Source: an uncultured SAR86 cluster bacterium
GTDB taxonomy: Bacteria > Pseudomonadota > Gammaproteobacteria > Magnimaribacterales > D2472
Assembly (NCBI GenBank): GCA_902622845.1
Contig: CACNRI010000004.1
Location: 1 to 64,000 of the forward strand
Direction: 5' to 3'
DNA: 64,000 bases
The notes below the pieces were generated by a model that saw only the letters and a list, made by a program, of their open reading frames with translations, ran no database searches and had not been told where the DNA came from. This document shows, piece by piece, positions 10,714-23,290 of the stretch. The position numbers and the translations under genes are program-made. How positions within the stretch are numbered: position 1 is the stretch's first letter; the number at the start of each line of letters is the position of its first letter.

Positions 10714-12156
10714 TTAAGTGCCACAAAATGTTACAAATGGTGCATTTGTTTCAGAGGGCTTCTTAAAAGTTTCAGTATATTCATTCTCATCAAAGGGATT
10801 ATTATATAGCTTATGAATTTCATTAATAAGATTCATATCGCCATTTACAGCATTTTCAAGTGCATCCTCAATAATATGATTCCTTGGGATATAACATGGA
10901 TTAGTTAAATCCATTTTCTTTGTAATGTCTTTAAGATTGGTCTTTTCTGTAATAATTTTTATCATCCAATCTTCAGTCCACTTCTTGAAATCGCCTGAAT
11001 TTTTAAAAACTGAATCCTCTATACTCTTTGTCTTGTTAAGGATTTTTGATAAGTCTCTAAATGACAGAGTGAAATCAATTGAATTTGAATCTAATATTTT
11101 AAGATAATCCTCTACAAGGTTTATATTGTTTTGATTTATCGAATCAATACCTAGCTTTTCCCCCATTTCCGAGTAAAAGTACTTTTCGAAGGAAGGCATT
11201 ACTGCTTGAAGAACTTCAGTTAATTTTTCAATTGATTTTTGCTCATTATCATGAATGAGGGGGATGAGAGCTTCAGCTAATTTAGAAAGATTCCAAACAA
11301 GAATTGCAGGTTGATTTCCGTAACAATACCTTCCTGCAACATCTATTGAGCTAAAAACTGTCTTTGGATCATAATAATCCATAAAAGCGCATGGTCCATA
11401 GTCAATCGTTTCTCCAGAAATAGTCATATTATCTGTATTCATAACGCCATGAATAAAGCCAATATTCATCCACTTAGAAACTAATCTTGTCTGACTCTCA
11501 CATACAGCAGCAAAAAACTTTATATATCTTTCATTGGTATTTTTTAATTCAGGGTAATGTCTAAGAATAGAATAATCCGCTAACTTTTTTAATATCTGAG
11601 TGCCTTGCATAGCAGCAAACTCGAATGTACCTATTCTTATATGACTATTAGCAACTCTTGCAAGAATACCTCCAGGAAGCTTAGTGTCTCTTGTAACACT
11701 TTCATTAGTTTTTAAAGCAAGTAGTGCTCGAGTTGTTGGAATCCCAGCTGCATTCATGAATTCGCTTATTATGTATTCTCTTAATACAGGACTAAGAGCA
11801 GATTTTCCGTCTCCCCTTCTAGAAAAAGGCGTTTGTCCAATACCTTTTAATTGAATATCTAGATTGTTAATCTCTCCAAGCAAGATCGCTCTTCCATCAC
11901 CAAGATTTGGATTAAATTGTCCAAATTGATGTCCGGAGTATGCTTGTGCAATAGGTATTGAATCTCTAAGTAATGCATTACCACTGAAAATATTTAGACA
12001 TTTATCAGAGTCTAAGAACGTTCTACTAAAACCAAGCTCTTCGCCAAGTTCATAATTTTTAAGAATTATTTCAGAATCCTGGAAACCGGAAGGAATACAC
12101 TTCTTTGATAACTCAGGCAAATCCTGGGCATAAGAATTCTTAAGGCCTGATTGCAT
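10714..12156 (-). CDS. selO: SelO/YdiU protein adenylyltransferase
   Basis: AYSGHQFGQFNPNLGDGRAILLGE; C-terminal Cys retained (TFCGT). Confidence 0.93.
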   Translation of the reverse strand: MQSGLKNSYAQDLPELSKKCIPSGFQDSEIILKNYELGEELGFSRTFLDSDKCLNIFSGNALLRDSIPIAQAYSGHQFGQFNPNLGDGRAILLGEINNLDIQLKGIGQTPFSRRGDGKSALSPVLREYIISEFMNAAGIPTTRALLALKTNESVTRDTKLPGGILARVANSHIRIGTFEFAAMQGTQILKKLADYSILRHYPELKNTNERYIKFFAAVCESQTRLVSKWMNIGFIHGVMNTDNMTISGETIDYGPCAFMDYYDPKTVFSSIDVAGRYCYGNQPAILVWNLSKLAEALIPLIHDNEQKSIEKLTEVLQAVMPSFEKYFYSEMGEKLGIDSINQNNINLVEDYLKILDSNSIDFTLSFRDLSKILNKTKSIEDSVFKNSGDFKKWTEDWMIKIITEKTNLKDITKKMDLTNPCYIPRNHIIEDALENAVNGDMNLINEIHKLYNNPFDENEYTETFKKPSETNAPFVTFCGT

Positions 12157-12187
12157 AACAATTTAAGAGTATCTACTTAGGGTTTCT

Positions 12188-13369
12188 TTAACTTACTCTT
12201 TTTATTATGGTCGCATTTGCAGTTCCACCACCTTCACAAATTGCTTGGAGACCATATTTTGACTCTCTTCTCTCCATTTCATGAAGAAGTGTAGTCATTA
12301 GTTTTGCACCCGTAGCTCCAAGGGGATGACCTAAAGCCATTGCACCCCCATTTACATTAAGCTTTTCCTTATCAGCATGTAACTCAGCTGCCCATGCAAG
12401 AGGAACAGGAGCAAATGCTTCATTGACCTCATAAAGATCTATATCATCTATTGATAAATTTGCAGCTTCTAATGCTTTTTTTGAAGCAGGAATTGGACCA
12501 GTAAGCATAAATACTGGGTCATCTCCTACGACAGAGATTGATACTATTTCTGCTCTTGGGTTTGCTTGAATTTTCTTGAGGCCTGATTCATTACAAACTA
12601 AAACTGCTGCAGCTCCATCAGTTATTTGGCTTGCATTTCCAGCGGTTATAACCCCGCCTTCGGTGACAGTCTTCAAGCCAGCCAATTTATCAAAGCTTGC
12701 ATCAAATCTTATTCCCTCATCAGCGATTACCATATCTTCAATACCTTCAGCATTCTTGCCTTTAACGGGAAGAATTTCACGATCAAAAAAATTAGATTCT
12801 GTTGCATTAGCTGCTTTTTGATGACTTTCTAGGGCAAATTGATCAAGGTCTTCTCTTGAAAGATTCCATTTATCTGCAACAAGTTCAGCACCAGTAAATT
12901 GTGAAAAGAATATCCCCGGATATCTCTCTTTCATTCCCTCTGAATCAAATGGGAGTCCATGACCTGCATCAAAACCGTCTTTAACTGCGGCACCAATTGG
13001 AACCATTGACATAACTTCTACACCACCACCTATCACGATATCCTGTGTACCAGACATTACTGCTTGAATAGCAAAATGAATTGCTTGTTGAGAAGAACCG
13101 CATTGTCTATCCACAGAAGTACCAGGAACAGATTCAGGAAAAGAGGAAGAAAGAACTGCATTCCTTGCAATATTTCCTGACTGGGCTCCAACTTGATCAA
13201 CACAACCAAAGATTACATCATCTACTAGCTTAGGATCCATATCCAGTCTAGAGACTATCTCATCAAGTACTTTTGCCCCTAAATCTGCAGGATGCCATAA
13301 ACTTAATCTTCCATCTCTTTTTCCACCAGCAGTTCTAACTGCCTCTACAATAAATGCTTTTTCTGCCAT
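12188..13369 (-). CDS. Acetyl-CoA acyltransferase (thiolase)
   Basis: Catalytic motifs DRQCGSSQQAIH, GHPLGATGAK, CEGGGTANA. Confidence 0.93.
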   Translation of the reverse strand: MAEKAFIVEAVRTAGGKRDGRLSLWHPADLGAKVLDEIVSRLDMDPKLVDDVIFGCVDQVGAQSGNIARNAVLSSSFPESVPGTSVDRQCGSSQQAIHFAIQAVMSGTQDIVIGGGVEVMSMVPIGAAVKDGFDAGHGLPFDSEGMKERYPGIFFSQFTGAELVADKWNLSREDLDQFALESHQKAANATESNFFDREILPVKGKNAEGIEDMVIADEGIRFDASFDKLAGLKTVTEGGVITAGNASQITDGAAAVLVCNESGLKKIQANPRAEIVSISVVGDDPVFMLTGPIPASKKALEAANLSIDDIDLYEVNEAFAPVPLAWAAELHADKEKLNVNGGAMALGHPLGATGAKLMTTLLHEMERRESKYGLQAICEGGGTANATIIKRVS

Positions 13370-13380
13370 AAAAACTCCAA

Positions 13381-13420
13381 AAAAAAATGATTGAGTAAAT
13401 TCTAATACTCAATCATTTTT
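13381..13420 (-). terminator. Rho-independent terminator downstream of recA
   Basis: Inverted repeat TGATTGAGTA/TACTCAATCA with flanking A/T runs. Confidence 0.8.
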
Positions 13421-13437
13421 CAGGCAAATATATTAGA

Positions 13438-14442
13438 TTATTTTTTCTTTGATTTTGATTTGATGTGGGCTGCTTTTATTTGTTTTACGAGAGCATTTCG
13501 TATTTTTTTATTTTCCCTTAAAAAATTGCTTGCATTAGTTTTGCCCTGACCAATCTTTTCATCATTGTAGCTATACCAAGAACCTGCTTTCTCAATGAGG
13601 CCTAGTTTTTGCCCAAAGTCGATAATTTCACCTTCAACATTAATTCCCTTTCCATATAAGATTTGGAACTCTGCTTTTGTAAATGGTGGAGAGACTTTAT
13701 TTTTTACTACTTTTACTCTCGTCTCATTACCTATGACTTCTTCTCCTTCTTTTACTGCACCAATTCTTCGTATATCTAATCTAACTGACGAGTAGAATTT
13801 AAGAGCATTACCTCCTGTGGTAGTTTCAGGATTACCAAACATAACTCCTATTTTCATCCTTATTTGATTGATAAAGATTACAGTGGCATTTGACCTTTGA
13901 ATGTTTCCAGTAATTTTCCGTAAAGCTTGTGACATTAGTCTGGCTTGAAGTCCAACATGATGATCTCCCATTTCACCTTCAATTTCTGCTCTTGGCGTTA
14001 AAGCTGCAACTGAATCGACAACCAACAGATCTACACTATTAGATTTAACAAGCATATCAGCTACTTCAAGAGCTTGTTCGCCAGTATCTGGTTGTGAGAG
14101 CAGAAGCTCATCAACATTAACTCCAAGTTTTTTTGCATAAAGCGGGTCTAAAGCATGTTCTGCATCAATAAAAGCTGCTGTCCCACCTGCCTTTTGGCAT
14201 TCTGCAATCACTTGCAAAGTAAGTGTTGTTTTTCCAGATGATTCAGGTCCGAAAATCTCAATAACTCGACCTTGTGGAACTCCCCCAATTCCAAGAGCGA
14301 TATCTAATCCCAAAGATCCTGTAGAGATAGAGGGAATATCGACAACTTCTCTATCGCCCATTCTCATCACAGTTCCCTTACCAAATTGTTTTTCAATCTG
14401 ACTTAAAGTCTCGTTAAGTTGCTTTGATTTATCTTCTGCCAT
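13438..14442 (-). CDS. recA: Recombinase RecA
   Basis: [19 protein letters not shown]; full length. Confidence 0.98.
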   Translation of the reverse strand: MAEDKSKQLNETLSQIEKQFGKGTVMRMGDREVVDIPSISTGSLGLDIALGIGGVPQGRVIEIFGPESSGKTTLTLQVIAECQKAGGTAAFIDAEHALDPLYAKKLGVNVDELLLSQPDTGEQALEVADMLVKSNSVDLLVVDSVAALTPRAEIEGEMGDHHVGLQARLMSQALRKITGNIQRSNATVIFINQIRMKIGVMFGNPETTTGGNALKFYSSVRLDIRRIGAVKEGEEVIGNETRVKVVKNKVSPPFTKAEFQILYGKGINVEGEIIDFGQKLGLIEKAGSWYSYNDEKIGQGKTNASNFLRENKKIRNALVKQIKAAHIKSKSKKK

Positions 14443-14454
14443 AATTAACTCCTA

Positions 14455-14470
14455 CTGTATATTTGTACAG
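14455..14470 (-). promoter_or_regulatory. LexA (SOS) box upstream of recA
   Basis: CTGTATATTTGTACAG = CTG-N10-CAG just upstream of the recA start; TTGACA (-35-like) at 14484-14489 on the minus strand. Confidence 0.85.
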
Positions 14471-14556
14471 TATATTAGAAAAATGTCAAAATTTAAAGAC
14501 TTTATATACAATTTTTCATTGTTGTTAGCTAGAATCACCCTATCTAATAAGTAATC

Positions 14557-14880
14557 ATGGCATTTGTAGTTACTGAAGCTTGTATAAAGTGTAAATACAC
14601 TGATTGTGTAGAAGTTTGCCCTGTTGATTGTTTTTACGAGGGGCCAGAATTTCTTGTCATACATCCGGATGAATGTATTGACTGTGCTTTGTGTGAGCCA
14701 GAGTGCCCTATTGATGCAATCTTATCGGAAGATGAACTACCAGAAGATCAAATCGATTTTATAGAAATAAATGCAAAATTAGCTGATGTTTATCCAAATA
14801 TCTCGGAGGCAAAAGAACCTCTGCCTAATGCCGATGAATGGAAAAACATTAAAGAAAAAAAACACCTTCTTGATTATTAA
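14557..14880 (+). CDS. fdxA: 7Fe-8S ferredoxin FdxA
   Basis: [22 protein letters not shown]...[12 protein letters not shown]. Confidence 0.96.
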   Translation: MAFVVTEACIKCKYTDCVEVCPVDCFYEGPEFLVIHPDECIDCALCEPECPIDAILSEDELPEDQIDFIEINAKLADVYPNISEAKEPLPNADEWKNIKEKKHLLDY

Positions 14881-15563
14881 ATTATTGAAGAGCCAGCACC
14901 AAGAATAAAACCTGCGAAAATCATATAGATATTCTTATCAAATTTAGATAGAAGCTTTTCTATTAATTTTGGCATAGTAATTAATGAAAAAAGCATTCCT
15001 ATAGCAAAAGGAAGAAGCACTAATAAGTTTAGGTCTGCTACTGATCCAATAATTAATGGATAAATCCCTATTGCTAGCAGAAAAGCGCTCCCGGATATCC
15101 CTGGTATCAAAAGAAAAGAAAACGCAATAAATCCATATATTATTAAAGGAAAGGTGCCAACAGATGCATCCAAACCAGATAAATTTCCAATTGCGACTCC
15201 AATAGCTACTGAAATAACAAACAATAAAGAAAAGAAAAATAGTTCTTTTCTTTTAGATTTTTGAATATTGCTTAAGAATAAATAAGCACCATAGAAAATC
15301 ATAAGAATTCCAATAAAAAACTCGAATAAGTTGGTGTAATTTAAAAATAAAAAATTTATCAGTTTTGAAAAACCAAAAACACTTACAGCCATTCCAAGCA
15401 ACAATGGAACAAGAAGATCTAGATCTTTTAGTTTGGAAATACATTCAATAAGTTTTTTATATATGCCAAACATCAGAGCTACTGTTGCCCCTGAAATCCC
15501 TGGGAGCAACTCGGCAAGACCTATACAAAAACCAGCCAAAAGAAATCTTAGTCTAATACTCAT
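14877..15563 (-). CDS. DUF368 polytopic membrane protein
   Basis: [24 protein letters not shown]...[25 protein letters not shown] start gives ATGA overlap with pcm. Confidence 0.88.
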   Translation of the reverse strand: MSIRLRFLLAGFCIGLAELLPGISGATVALMFGIYKKLIECISKLKDLDLLVPLLLGMAVSVFGFSKLINFLFLNYTNLFEFFIGILMIFYGAYLFLSNIQKSKRKELFFFSLLFVISVAIGVAIGNLSGLDASVGTFPLIIYGFIAFSFLLIPGISGSAFLLAIGIYPLIIGSVADLNLLVLLPFAIGMLFSLITMPKLIEKLLSKFDKNIYMIFAGFILGAGSSII

Positions 15564-16225
15564 TTTGAAGTACCACCTAGCATTGGAACAAATGAAACTT
15601 TTTCGCATTCTTGTTCATCAAAACCCTTTTTAGTTTTAGTAACTATTTTTAATTTCTGAGATTTGCTTCCACCCACTGGAAGAACAAGACAACATCCAAC
15701 CTTTAAAAAAGCTAAAAGGCTTTTGGGTATTTCTGGGGGTGCTGCTGCACAAAGAATGCCATCATATTTAATTTCTTCATCCCAACCTTCAAAGCCATCT
15801 CTATTTTTAATTAGGACATTATGAATTCTTAGATCTGATAGATTCTCACGAGCCTTGCTAACTAATTGTTTAATTCTTTCCACGGAATGCACCTCGTCAG
15901 CAAAGTAAGAAAGAACAGCAGATTGGTATCCACAACCAGATCCTATCTCAAGAATCTTTTCAAATTTCTCGTTTTGTTTTGCTGAATTTCGGACCAATAG
16001 TTCTGTCATTTTTGCAACAATATATGGCTGCGATATGGTTTGTTTGAACCCAATAGGTAAAGACATATTTTCATAAGCTCTGGACCTTAAGGCTTCATCA
16101 ATAAAAATATGTCTTGGCACCCTTCTCATTGCATCTAAAACATTAAAGTCTTTGATGCCCATTTCAAACAATTTTCCAATCATCTCTTCAAGCGGTCTTT
16201 CATATATTGCTTTAGGGTTATTCAT
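15560..16225 (-). CDS. pcm: Protein-L-isoaspartate O-methyltransferase
   Basis: SAM motif LEIGSGCGYQSAVLS, TISQPYIVA; next to surE. Confidence 0.95.
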   Translation of the reverse strand: MNNPKAIYERPLEEMIGKLFEMGIKDFNVLDAMRRVPRHIFIDEALRSRAYENMSLPIGFKQTISQPYIVAKMTELLVRNSAKQNEKFEKILEIGSGCGYQSAVLSYFADEVHSVERIKQLVSKARENLSDLRIHNVLIKNRDGFEGWDEEIKYDGILCAAAPPEIPKSLLAFLKVGCCLVLPVGGSKSQKLKIVTKTKKGFDEQECEKVSFVPMLGGTSK

Positions 16226-16970
16226 TTATGAAGTTCTCAAACTCAAGACTATTAAAATTAGGATCTAGTAATTCATAATCTAAAATTGATATAGATACAT
16301 ACCCAAGTTTCACAGCTTCAGCATCGGTAAGAAAATCTTCCTTTATTGGCGCTCCAGATGCCGCATACCTAAATGATTGAATGTCAGAATTATTTTTTAG
16401 AATATCAGGAGTTGGCGGAATATCTCTTTTAGCAATTGGAACCACTTTAATGCCCTTATAAGATTTTTCATCAATATCAGGAAAGTTTATATTTACGACT
16501 TTATTTAAAATTTCCTGTTTTTCAAAAGAAGTTATTAATTCAAATAATTCACATGACTTATTTGCTATAAACTCAAGAGATTTAGGCTTATACTCACATG
16601 AAGAAATTGCAATTGGCGGATACTTCAGCTTTCTTCCTCCAAGCGCAGCTCCTACAGTCCCAGAATACAAAACATCATTCCCAATATTTGCTCCAAGATT
16701 GATGCCTGATACAAGCACATCTATTTCATCATTTAGAAGATTTAATAAGCCAATATATGCACAATCAGCTGGAGTTCCTTTAACAATGTAAAGTCTTTCT
16801 GATTCCTTCTTGATTTCAATTTCTTTCATGTACGAGATAGATGCACTAAGGCCACTGCAATTTTTTTCTGGAGCTACAACATAGACATTATGACTCTTTT
16901 CTAATGCAGTTCTAATGGCCTTAATTCCATCAGCATCAAAACCATCATCATTTGTAAGAAGAATATTCAT
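16218..16970 (-). CDS. surE: 5'-nucleotidase SurE
   Basis: MNILLTNDDGFDADGIKAI. Confidence 0.97.
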   Translation of the reverse strand: MNILLTNDDGFDADGIKAIRTALEKSHNVYVVAPEKNCSGLSASISYMKEIEIKKESERLYIVKGTPADCAYIGLLNLLNDEIDVLVSGINLGANIGNDVLYSGTVGAALGGRKLKYPPIAISSCEYKPKSLEFIANKSCELFELITSFEKQEILNKVVNINFPDIDEKSYKGIKVVPIAKRDIPPTPDILKNNSDIQSFRYAASGAPIKEDFLTDAEAVKLGYVSISILDYELLDPNFNSLEFENFINE

Positions 16971-16972
16971 AT

Positions 16973-18106
16973 TTATCTCTTTAGTGTTACAGATGTCATA
17001 ACTGCAAGAGCCTGCTCTTTTCCGATTGTTCCAATTTTTTCCATAGTTGAGCCTTTCAAACCTATTTTACTTGAATCAATTGAAAAAATTTCAGATAAAG
17101 ATTTTATGATCTGATTCCTAATTGGACTAATTTTTGGGATCTCAGATATAACTGTGATATCTATATTATTTAGATGATATCCCCTCTTTTTCATCAAATC
17201 CAAACAGTGCGTAATTATTTCTCGACTATCTAAATCTTTACTATTTGGATCATCTTCTGGAAAAGAAGTTCCAATATCGCCTTCAGATAATGCACCTAAA
17301 ATTGAGTCAGCTAAAGAATGTAAAATTACATCGCCATCGGATATTGCCTCAATTCCAAATTCGAATGGAAATTTGACTCCACCAAAGACTATTGAATTTC
17401 CCTCACAAAATCTGTGTAAATCAAACCCATTCCCAATAAGAATATCCTCTTTTATTAAATCCTCTTGAAAAGTAATTTTTATATTTTTTTGCGACCCCTC
17501 AATAAAATTTATACTGTATCCAGAGTTCTCCATTGCTGAGCTCTCATCAGTAGGATAAATATTTTTCGAAGTTAGTACTTCAAGAGCGTTCTTTAATTTC
17601 TTAGATTCACAGATTTGAGGTGTTTGAACCAAAATAAAATTATCTCTTTCTTCAACCTTACAAGATCCTCCCTCTAATCTTTTAATTGAATCTTTTGGCT
17701 TAATCCCATAAAAAATACAATCATAATCAGATTCCAAGATAGATGCATATATCTTTTCTAAAGAATCAAGGTCAATATATGGCCTTACTCCATCATGAGT
17801 CATTACATAGTCATATTTTTCAATATTTTCACTTCTAATTCCGTTTAATACAGATTCTGACCTAGAATTTCCTCCACTTACAATTGAGAATCTTTCATCT
17901 AGTTTGATACTTATTTTTTTTTGGAAACTTTCAGGATCTTTTACAACAACTACAATCTTTGAAGCAGGCTTAAACATCATAAAAGTATCTAAAGTTGTCT
18001 CAATAACTGATAAATCTCCCAAACTAGCATGCTGTTTTTCAATTTGTGACGAAAATCTATTACCTATTCCAGCACATGGAATAATTACCAAAAGGTTGTT
18101 ATTCAT
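16973..18106 (-). CDS. ispDF: Bifunctional IspD-IspF (MEP pathway)
   Basis: N-terminal IspD (IPCAGIGNRF, MTHDGVRPY, TDESSAME) fused to IspF (GNGFDLHRF...SDGDVILHSLADSILGALSEGDIG). Confidence 0.93.
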   Translation of the reverse strand: MNNNLLVIIPCAGIGNRFSSQIEKQHASLGDLSVIETTLDTFMMFKPASKIVVVVKDPESFQKKISIKLDERFSIVSGGNSRSESVLNGIRSENIEKYDYVMTHDGVRPYIDLDSLEKIYASILESDYDCIFYGIKPKDSIKRLEGGSCKVEERDNFILVQTPQICESKKLKNALEVLTSKNIYPTDESSAMENSGYSINFIEGSQKNIKITFQEDLIKEDILIGNGFDLHRFCEGNSIVFGGVKFPFEFGIEAISDGDVILHSLADSILGALSEGDIGTSFPEDDPNSKDLDSREIITHCLDLMKKRGYHLNNIDITVISEIPKISPIRNQIIKSLSEIFSIDSSKIGLKGSTMEKIGTIGKEQALAVMTSVTLKR

Positions 18107-18398
18107 TTTCATCCTCTTCTTCAAAAACTATGAACTCTTCTTCAGGCATTGTGAGGTTAAATTTTTCACGAGCAATATTTTCAATATGCATATTTGGGTT
18201 TTCTTGAGCTTGTTTAATACTTTCAGATAACTTTTTATTTTCATCCATTAGTCTTTGATTTTCTTCTAGCAACTCTTTGTTGCTCTCAACAATCATATTT
18301 CTCTCATTAATACCGCTTTCACTGAAAAATAATGCATACAAAAGGGCTGCAATAAGAAAGAAAAATAAAATTATAATTAAAGGCGCTAATCTCATCAT
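18099..18398 (-). CDS. ftsB: FtsB/DivIC-like septum formation initiator
   Basis: Single TM helix plus coiled coil; between eno and ispD. Confidence 0.82.
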   Translation of the reverse strand: MMRLAPLIIILFFFLIAALLYALFFSESGINERNMIVESNKELLEENQRLMDENKKLSESIKQAQENPNMHIENIAREKFNLTMPEEEFIVFEEEDENE

Positions 18399-19669
18399 CA
18401 GCCATATGAAAAGCTATTTTTCTTATCAATCCAATAAAGCCTATTATATTTTGCAACCCTTTCAGATCTGCATGGTGCTCCCGTTTTAATTTGACCGGCT
18501 CCTGTTCCAACTGCGAGATCAGAAATTGATGAGTCCTCGGTCTCTCCAGATCTGTGCGAAATAATATTTTGATAGTCGTTATTTAAGGCAATAGAAATCG
18601 TTTCAAGTGTTTCTGATATTGTTCCAATTTGGTTATATTTTATTAAAACTGAATTAGCAATCTCATCACTTATTCCTTTTTTGAGGACTTCAGGGTTTGT
18701 AACAAAAAGATCATCACCAACAAGCTGACATTTTCCTCCAATTTGTTTAGTAAGCATTTTCCATCCCTCTAGATCATTTTCATCCATCCCATCTTCAATA
18801 GATATTATTGGGAAATCATTTGCCAAACCCTCTAAATATTCAGCAAATTCTGAACTAGTAAGTTCTCTATCTTCACCCTTAAGATGATAAGCGCCATTTT
18901 CATAAAATTCACTTGCAGCACAATCCAAGGATATACAGATATCTGAACCTAACTTAAGATCAGTTTTATCTACCGCCCTTGCTATTAACTCAAGAGCTTC
19001 TCTATTTGTGTTGAGATTTGGAGCAAACCCACCTTCATCACCTACTGCAGTTGATAGGCCTTTTTCTTTAAGAATAGATTTAAGATTCCAATATATCTCA
19101 GAAGACCACTGCATAGCTTGCGAAAAATTAACAGCTCCTTTTGGAATAATCATGAATTCTTGTATATCGATATTGTTGTCGGCATGCTCACCACCGTTAA
19201 GAATATTTAACATGGGTATTGGAATAACTTGGTCAATTGTTTTGCCCATTTTATTACCAAGCAAAATGTTAAAATAATTATGTAAATCTAAATTCTCTGA
19301 TTTAGATGATGCTTTTGCAGAAGCTATTGATACAGAAAGAATTGCATTAGCTCCAAGATTAGATTTGTCACTTGTACCATCTAAGTTATTTAAGATTTGA
19401 TCGATATAATCTTGGTCAAGAGGATTCTCTCCTATAAGAGAATTCTTTATGCGATCGTTAACATTATCTATGGCTTTTGTAACGCCTTTACCGAGGAATG
19501 CTTGACCTCCATCTCGTAGCTCAAGAGCTTCTTTTTCCCCAGTTGAAGCGCCGCTTGGGACCATTGCAACTGCACTAGTTCCATCATCTAATAGTATTTC
19601 AGTAGAAATTGTAGGAAGTCCTCTTGAATCCAGAACTTGAATGGAGGTTAGATTTTCAATTTTGGGCAT
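18398..19669 (-). CDS. eno: Enolase
   Basis: Canonical motifs (SHRSGETEDSSISDLAVGTGAGQIKTGAPCRSER). Confidence 0.98.
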   Translation of the reverse strand: MPKIENLTSIQVLDSRGLPTISTEILLDDGTSAVAMVPSGASTGEKEALELRDGGQAFLGKGVTKAIDNVNDRIKNSLIGENPLDQDYIDQILNNLDGTSDKSNLGANAILSVSIASAKASSKSENLDLHNYFNILLGNKMGKTIDQVIPIPMLNILNGGEHADNNIDIQEFMIIPKGAVNFSQAMQWSSEIYWNLKSILKEKGLSTAVGDEGGFAPNLNTNREALELIARAVDKTDLKLGSDICISLDCAASEFYENGAYHLKGEDRELTSSEFAEYLEGLANDFPIISIEDGMDENDLEGWKMLTKQIGGKCQLVGDDLFVTNPEVLKKGISDEIANSVLIKYNQIGTISETLETISIALNNDYQNIISHRSGETEDSSISDLAVGTGAGQIKTGAPCRSERVAKYNRLYWIDKKNSFSYG

Positions 19670-19670
19670 T

Positions 19671-22150
<2,480 letters not shown>

Positions 22151-22198
22151 TCATGATGGGATAACAGAATAACAGATATTAAAGATTATATAAATAAT

Positions 22199-23290
22199 TT
22201 ATGGAGCTAACTCTGCAGTTTCTTTGAATAATGGTCTTGATAGATCAGCCCAGTCGATGTCAGCATCACTTGCATCGTCTTCGTACTCAAGAATACCAAG
22301 TTTCTCGAATTTTGGTCTGATTGAATCAGTTAGTAGTCCAATTCTCTTCAGATTTGGCATAACTCTTTGAAAAAGAAGTTTTTGGAATGTTTGCATTATT
22401 TCGGAACTTAGCTGAAATTGTCTTGCATCTTCAACGTTCCAACCAAAGTGTTCATAGACTTCTATGGAAACAAGTCTTTCTTTACTTAAGTAGCATGCCT
22501 CGTAGGCAAACTGAGCTCTTTCCTCAATCTCTTTTTCGGATAAAGTTGTTACAAACTCTTCTAAATAATTAATGCCAAAAGTAACATGCCTTGCTTCATC
22601 TCGGATTATTAAATCAAGCATATCTTTTAAGACAGGATCTGGTGTTAAGTCCCTTGAAGTTCTGAAAGCTGCTAGTGCCAGTCCTTCAATAATTAACTGC
22701 ATCCCAATGAACTTAAGATCCCATCTTGGATCTGTAAGGATTTTATCTAAAATTGATTTAAGAGCGTTACCTATTGGATACATGAGCTCCATTCTCGATT
22801 GAACATATCTGTTAAAGCTTTCCACATGTCTAGCTTCATCAAAAGTTTGTGAAGCTGCATAAAGCTTTGCATTATAAGTTGGTGCACAACTAGTTAGCTG
22901 GGATGCTACAAGCAAAGCTCCCTGCTCGCCATGCAGGAACTGGCTCATGCTCCATGCCTGTCTATGCCTTAAAAATCTCAACTTTTCATTGTCTGACATC
23001 TTAATATAAGGCTCATAATCGTCCCAAAATATTGGTGGTGGTTCATCTAAATGAACTACGGGTCTATCCCAGTTAATATCCATGTTAGAGTTCCAATTTA
23101 GCTCTTTCCCTAACTCATAGAGCTTTTTTATTCTATTATCTTGGATTGTATAGTCCCAATTATATGATCCTGTTAAAGGCGTATTAAAAATTTCTACAAC
23201 ATCAGTAACATCATTCTCAGACATATATTCAGGCAAGTCATCTGAGTCAATTACCTTTCTAGGTGTATTATTAAGATAGTTAATTTTCAT
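22199..23290 (-). CDS. Ferritin-like diiron protein (function unknown)
   Basis: Carboxylate/His motifs HGEQGALL...DEARHVESF and IEGLALAAF...DEARHVTFG. Confidence 0.75.
   Translation of the reverse strand: MKINYLNNTPRKVIDSDDLPEYMSENDVTDVVEIFNTPLTGSYNWDYTIQDNRIKKLYELGKELNWNSNMDINWDRPVVHLDEPPPIFWDDYEPYIKMSDNEKLRFLRHRQAWSMSQFLHGEQGALLVASQLTSCAPTYNAKLYAASQTFDEARHVESFNRYVQSRMELMYPIGNALKSILDKILTDPRWDLKFIGMQLIIEGLALAAFRTSRDLTPDPVLKDMLDLIIRDEARHVTFGINYLEEFVTTLSEKEIEERAQFAYEACYLSKERLVSIEVYEHFGWNVEDARQFQLSSEIMQTFQKLLFQRVMPNLKRIGLLTDSIRPKFEKLGILEYEDDASDADIDWADLSRPLFKETAELAP

Noticed and set aside
12576-12832. Two overlapping plus-strand ORFs (12576-12821 and 12626-12832)
   Set aside because: Antisense to the thiolase; typical mirror ORFs of a codon-biased gene.
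14452-14664. Minus-strand ORF of 70 aa
   Set aside because: Antisense to fdxA and spans the recA/fdxA promoter and LexA box; no protein signature.
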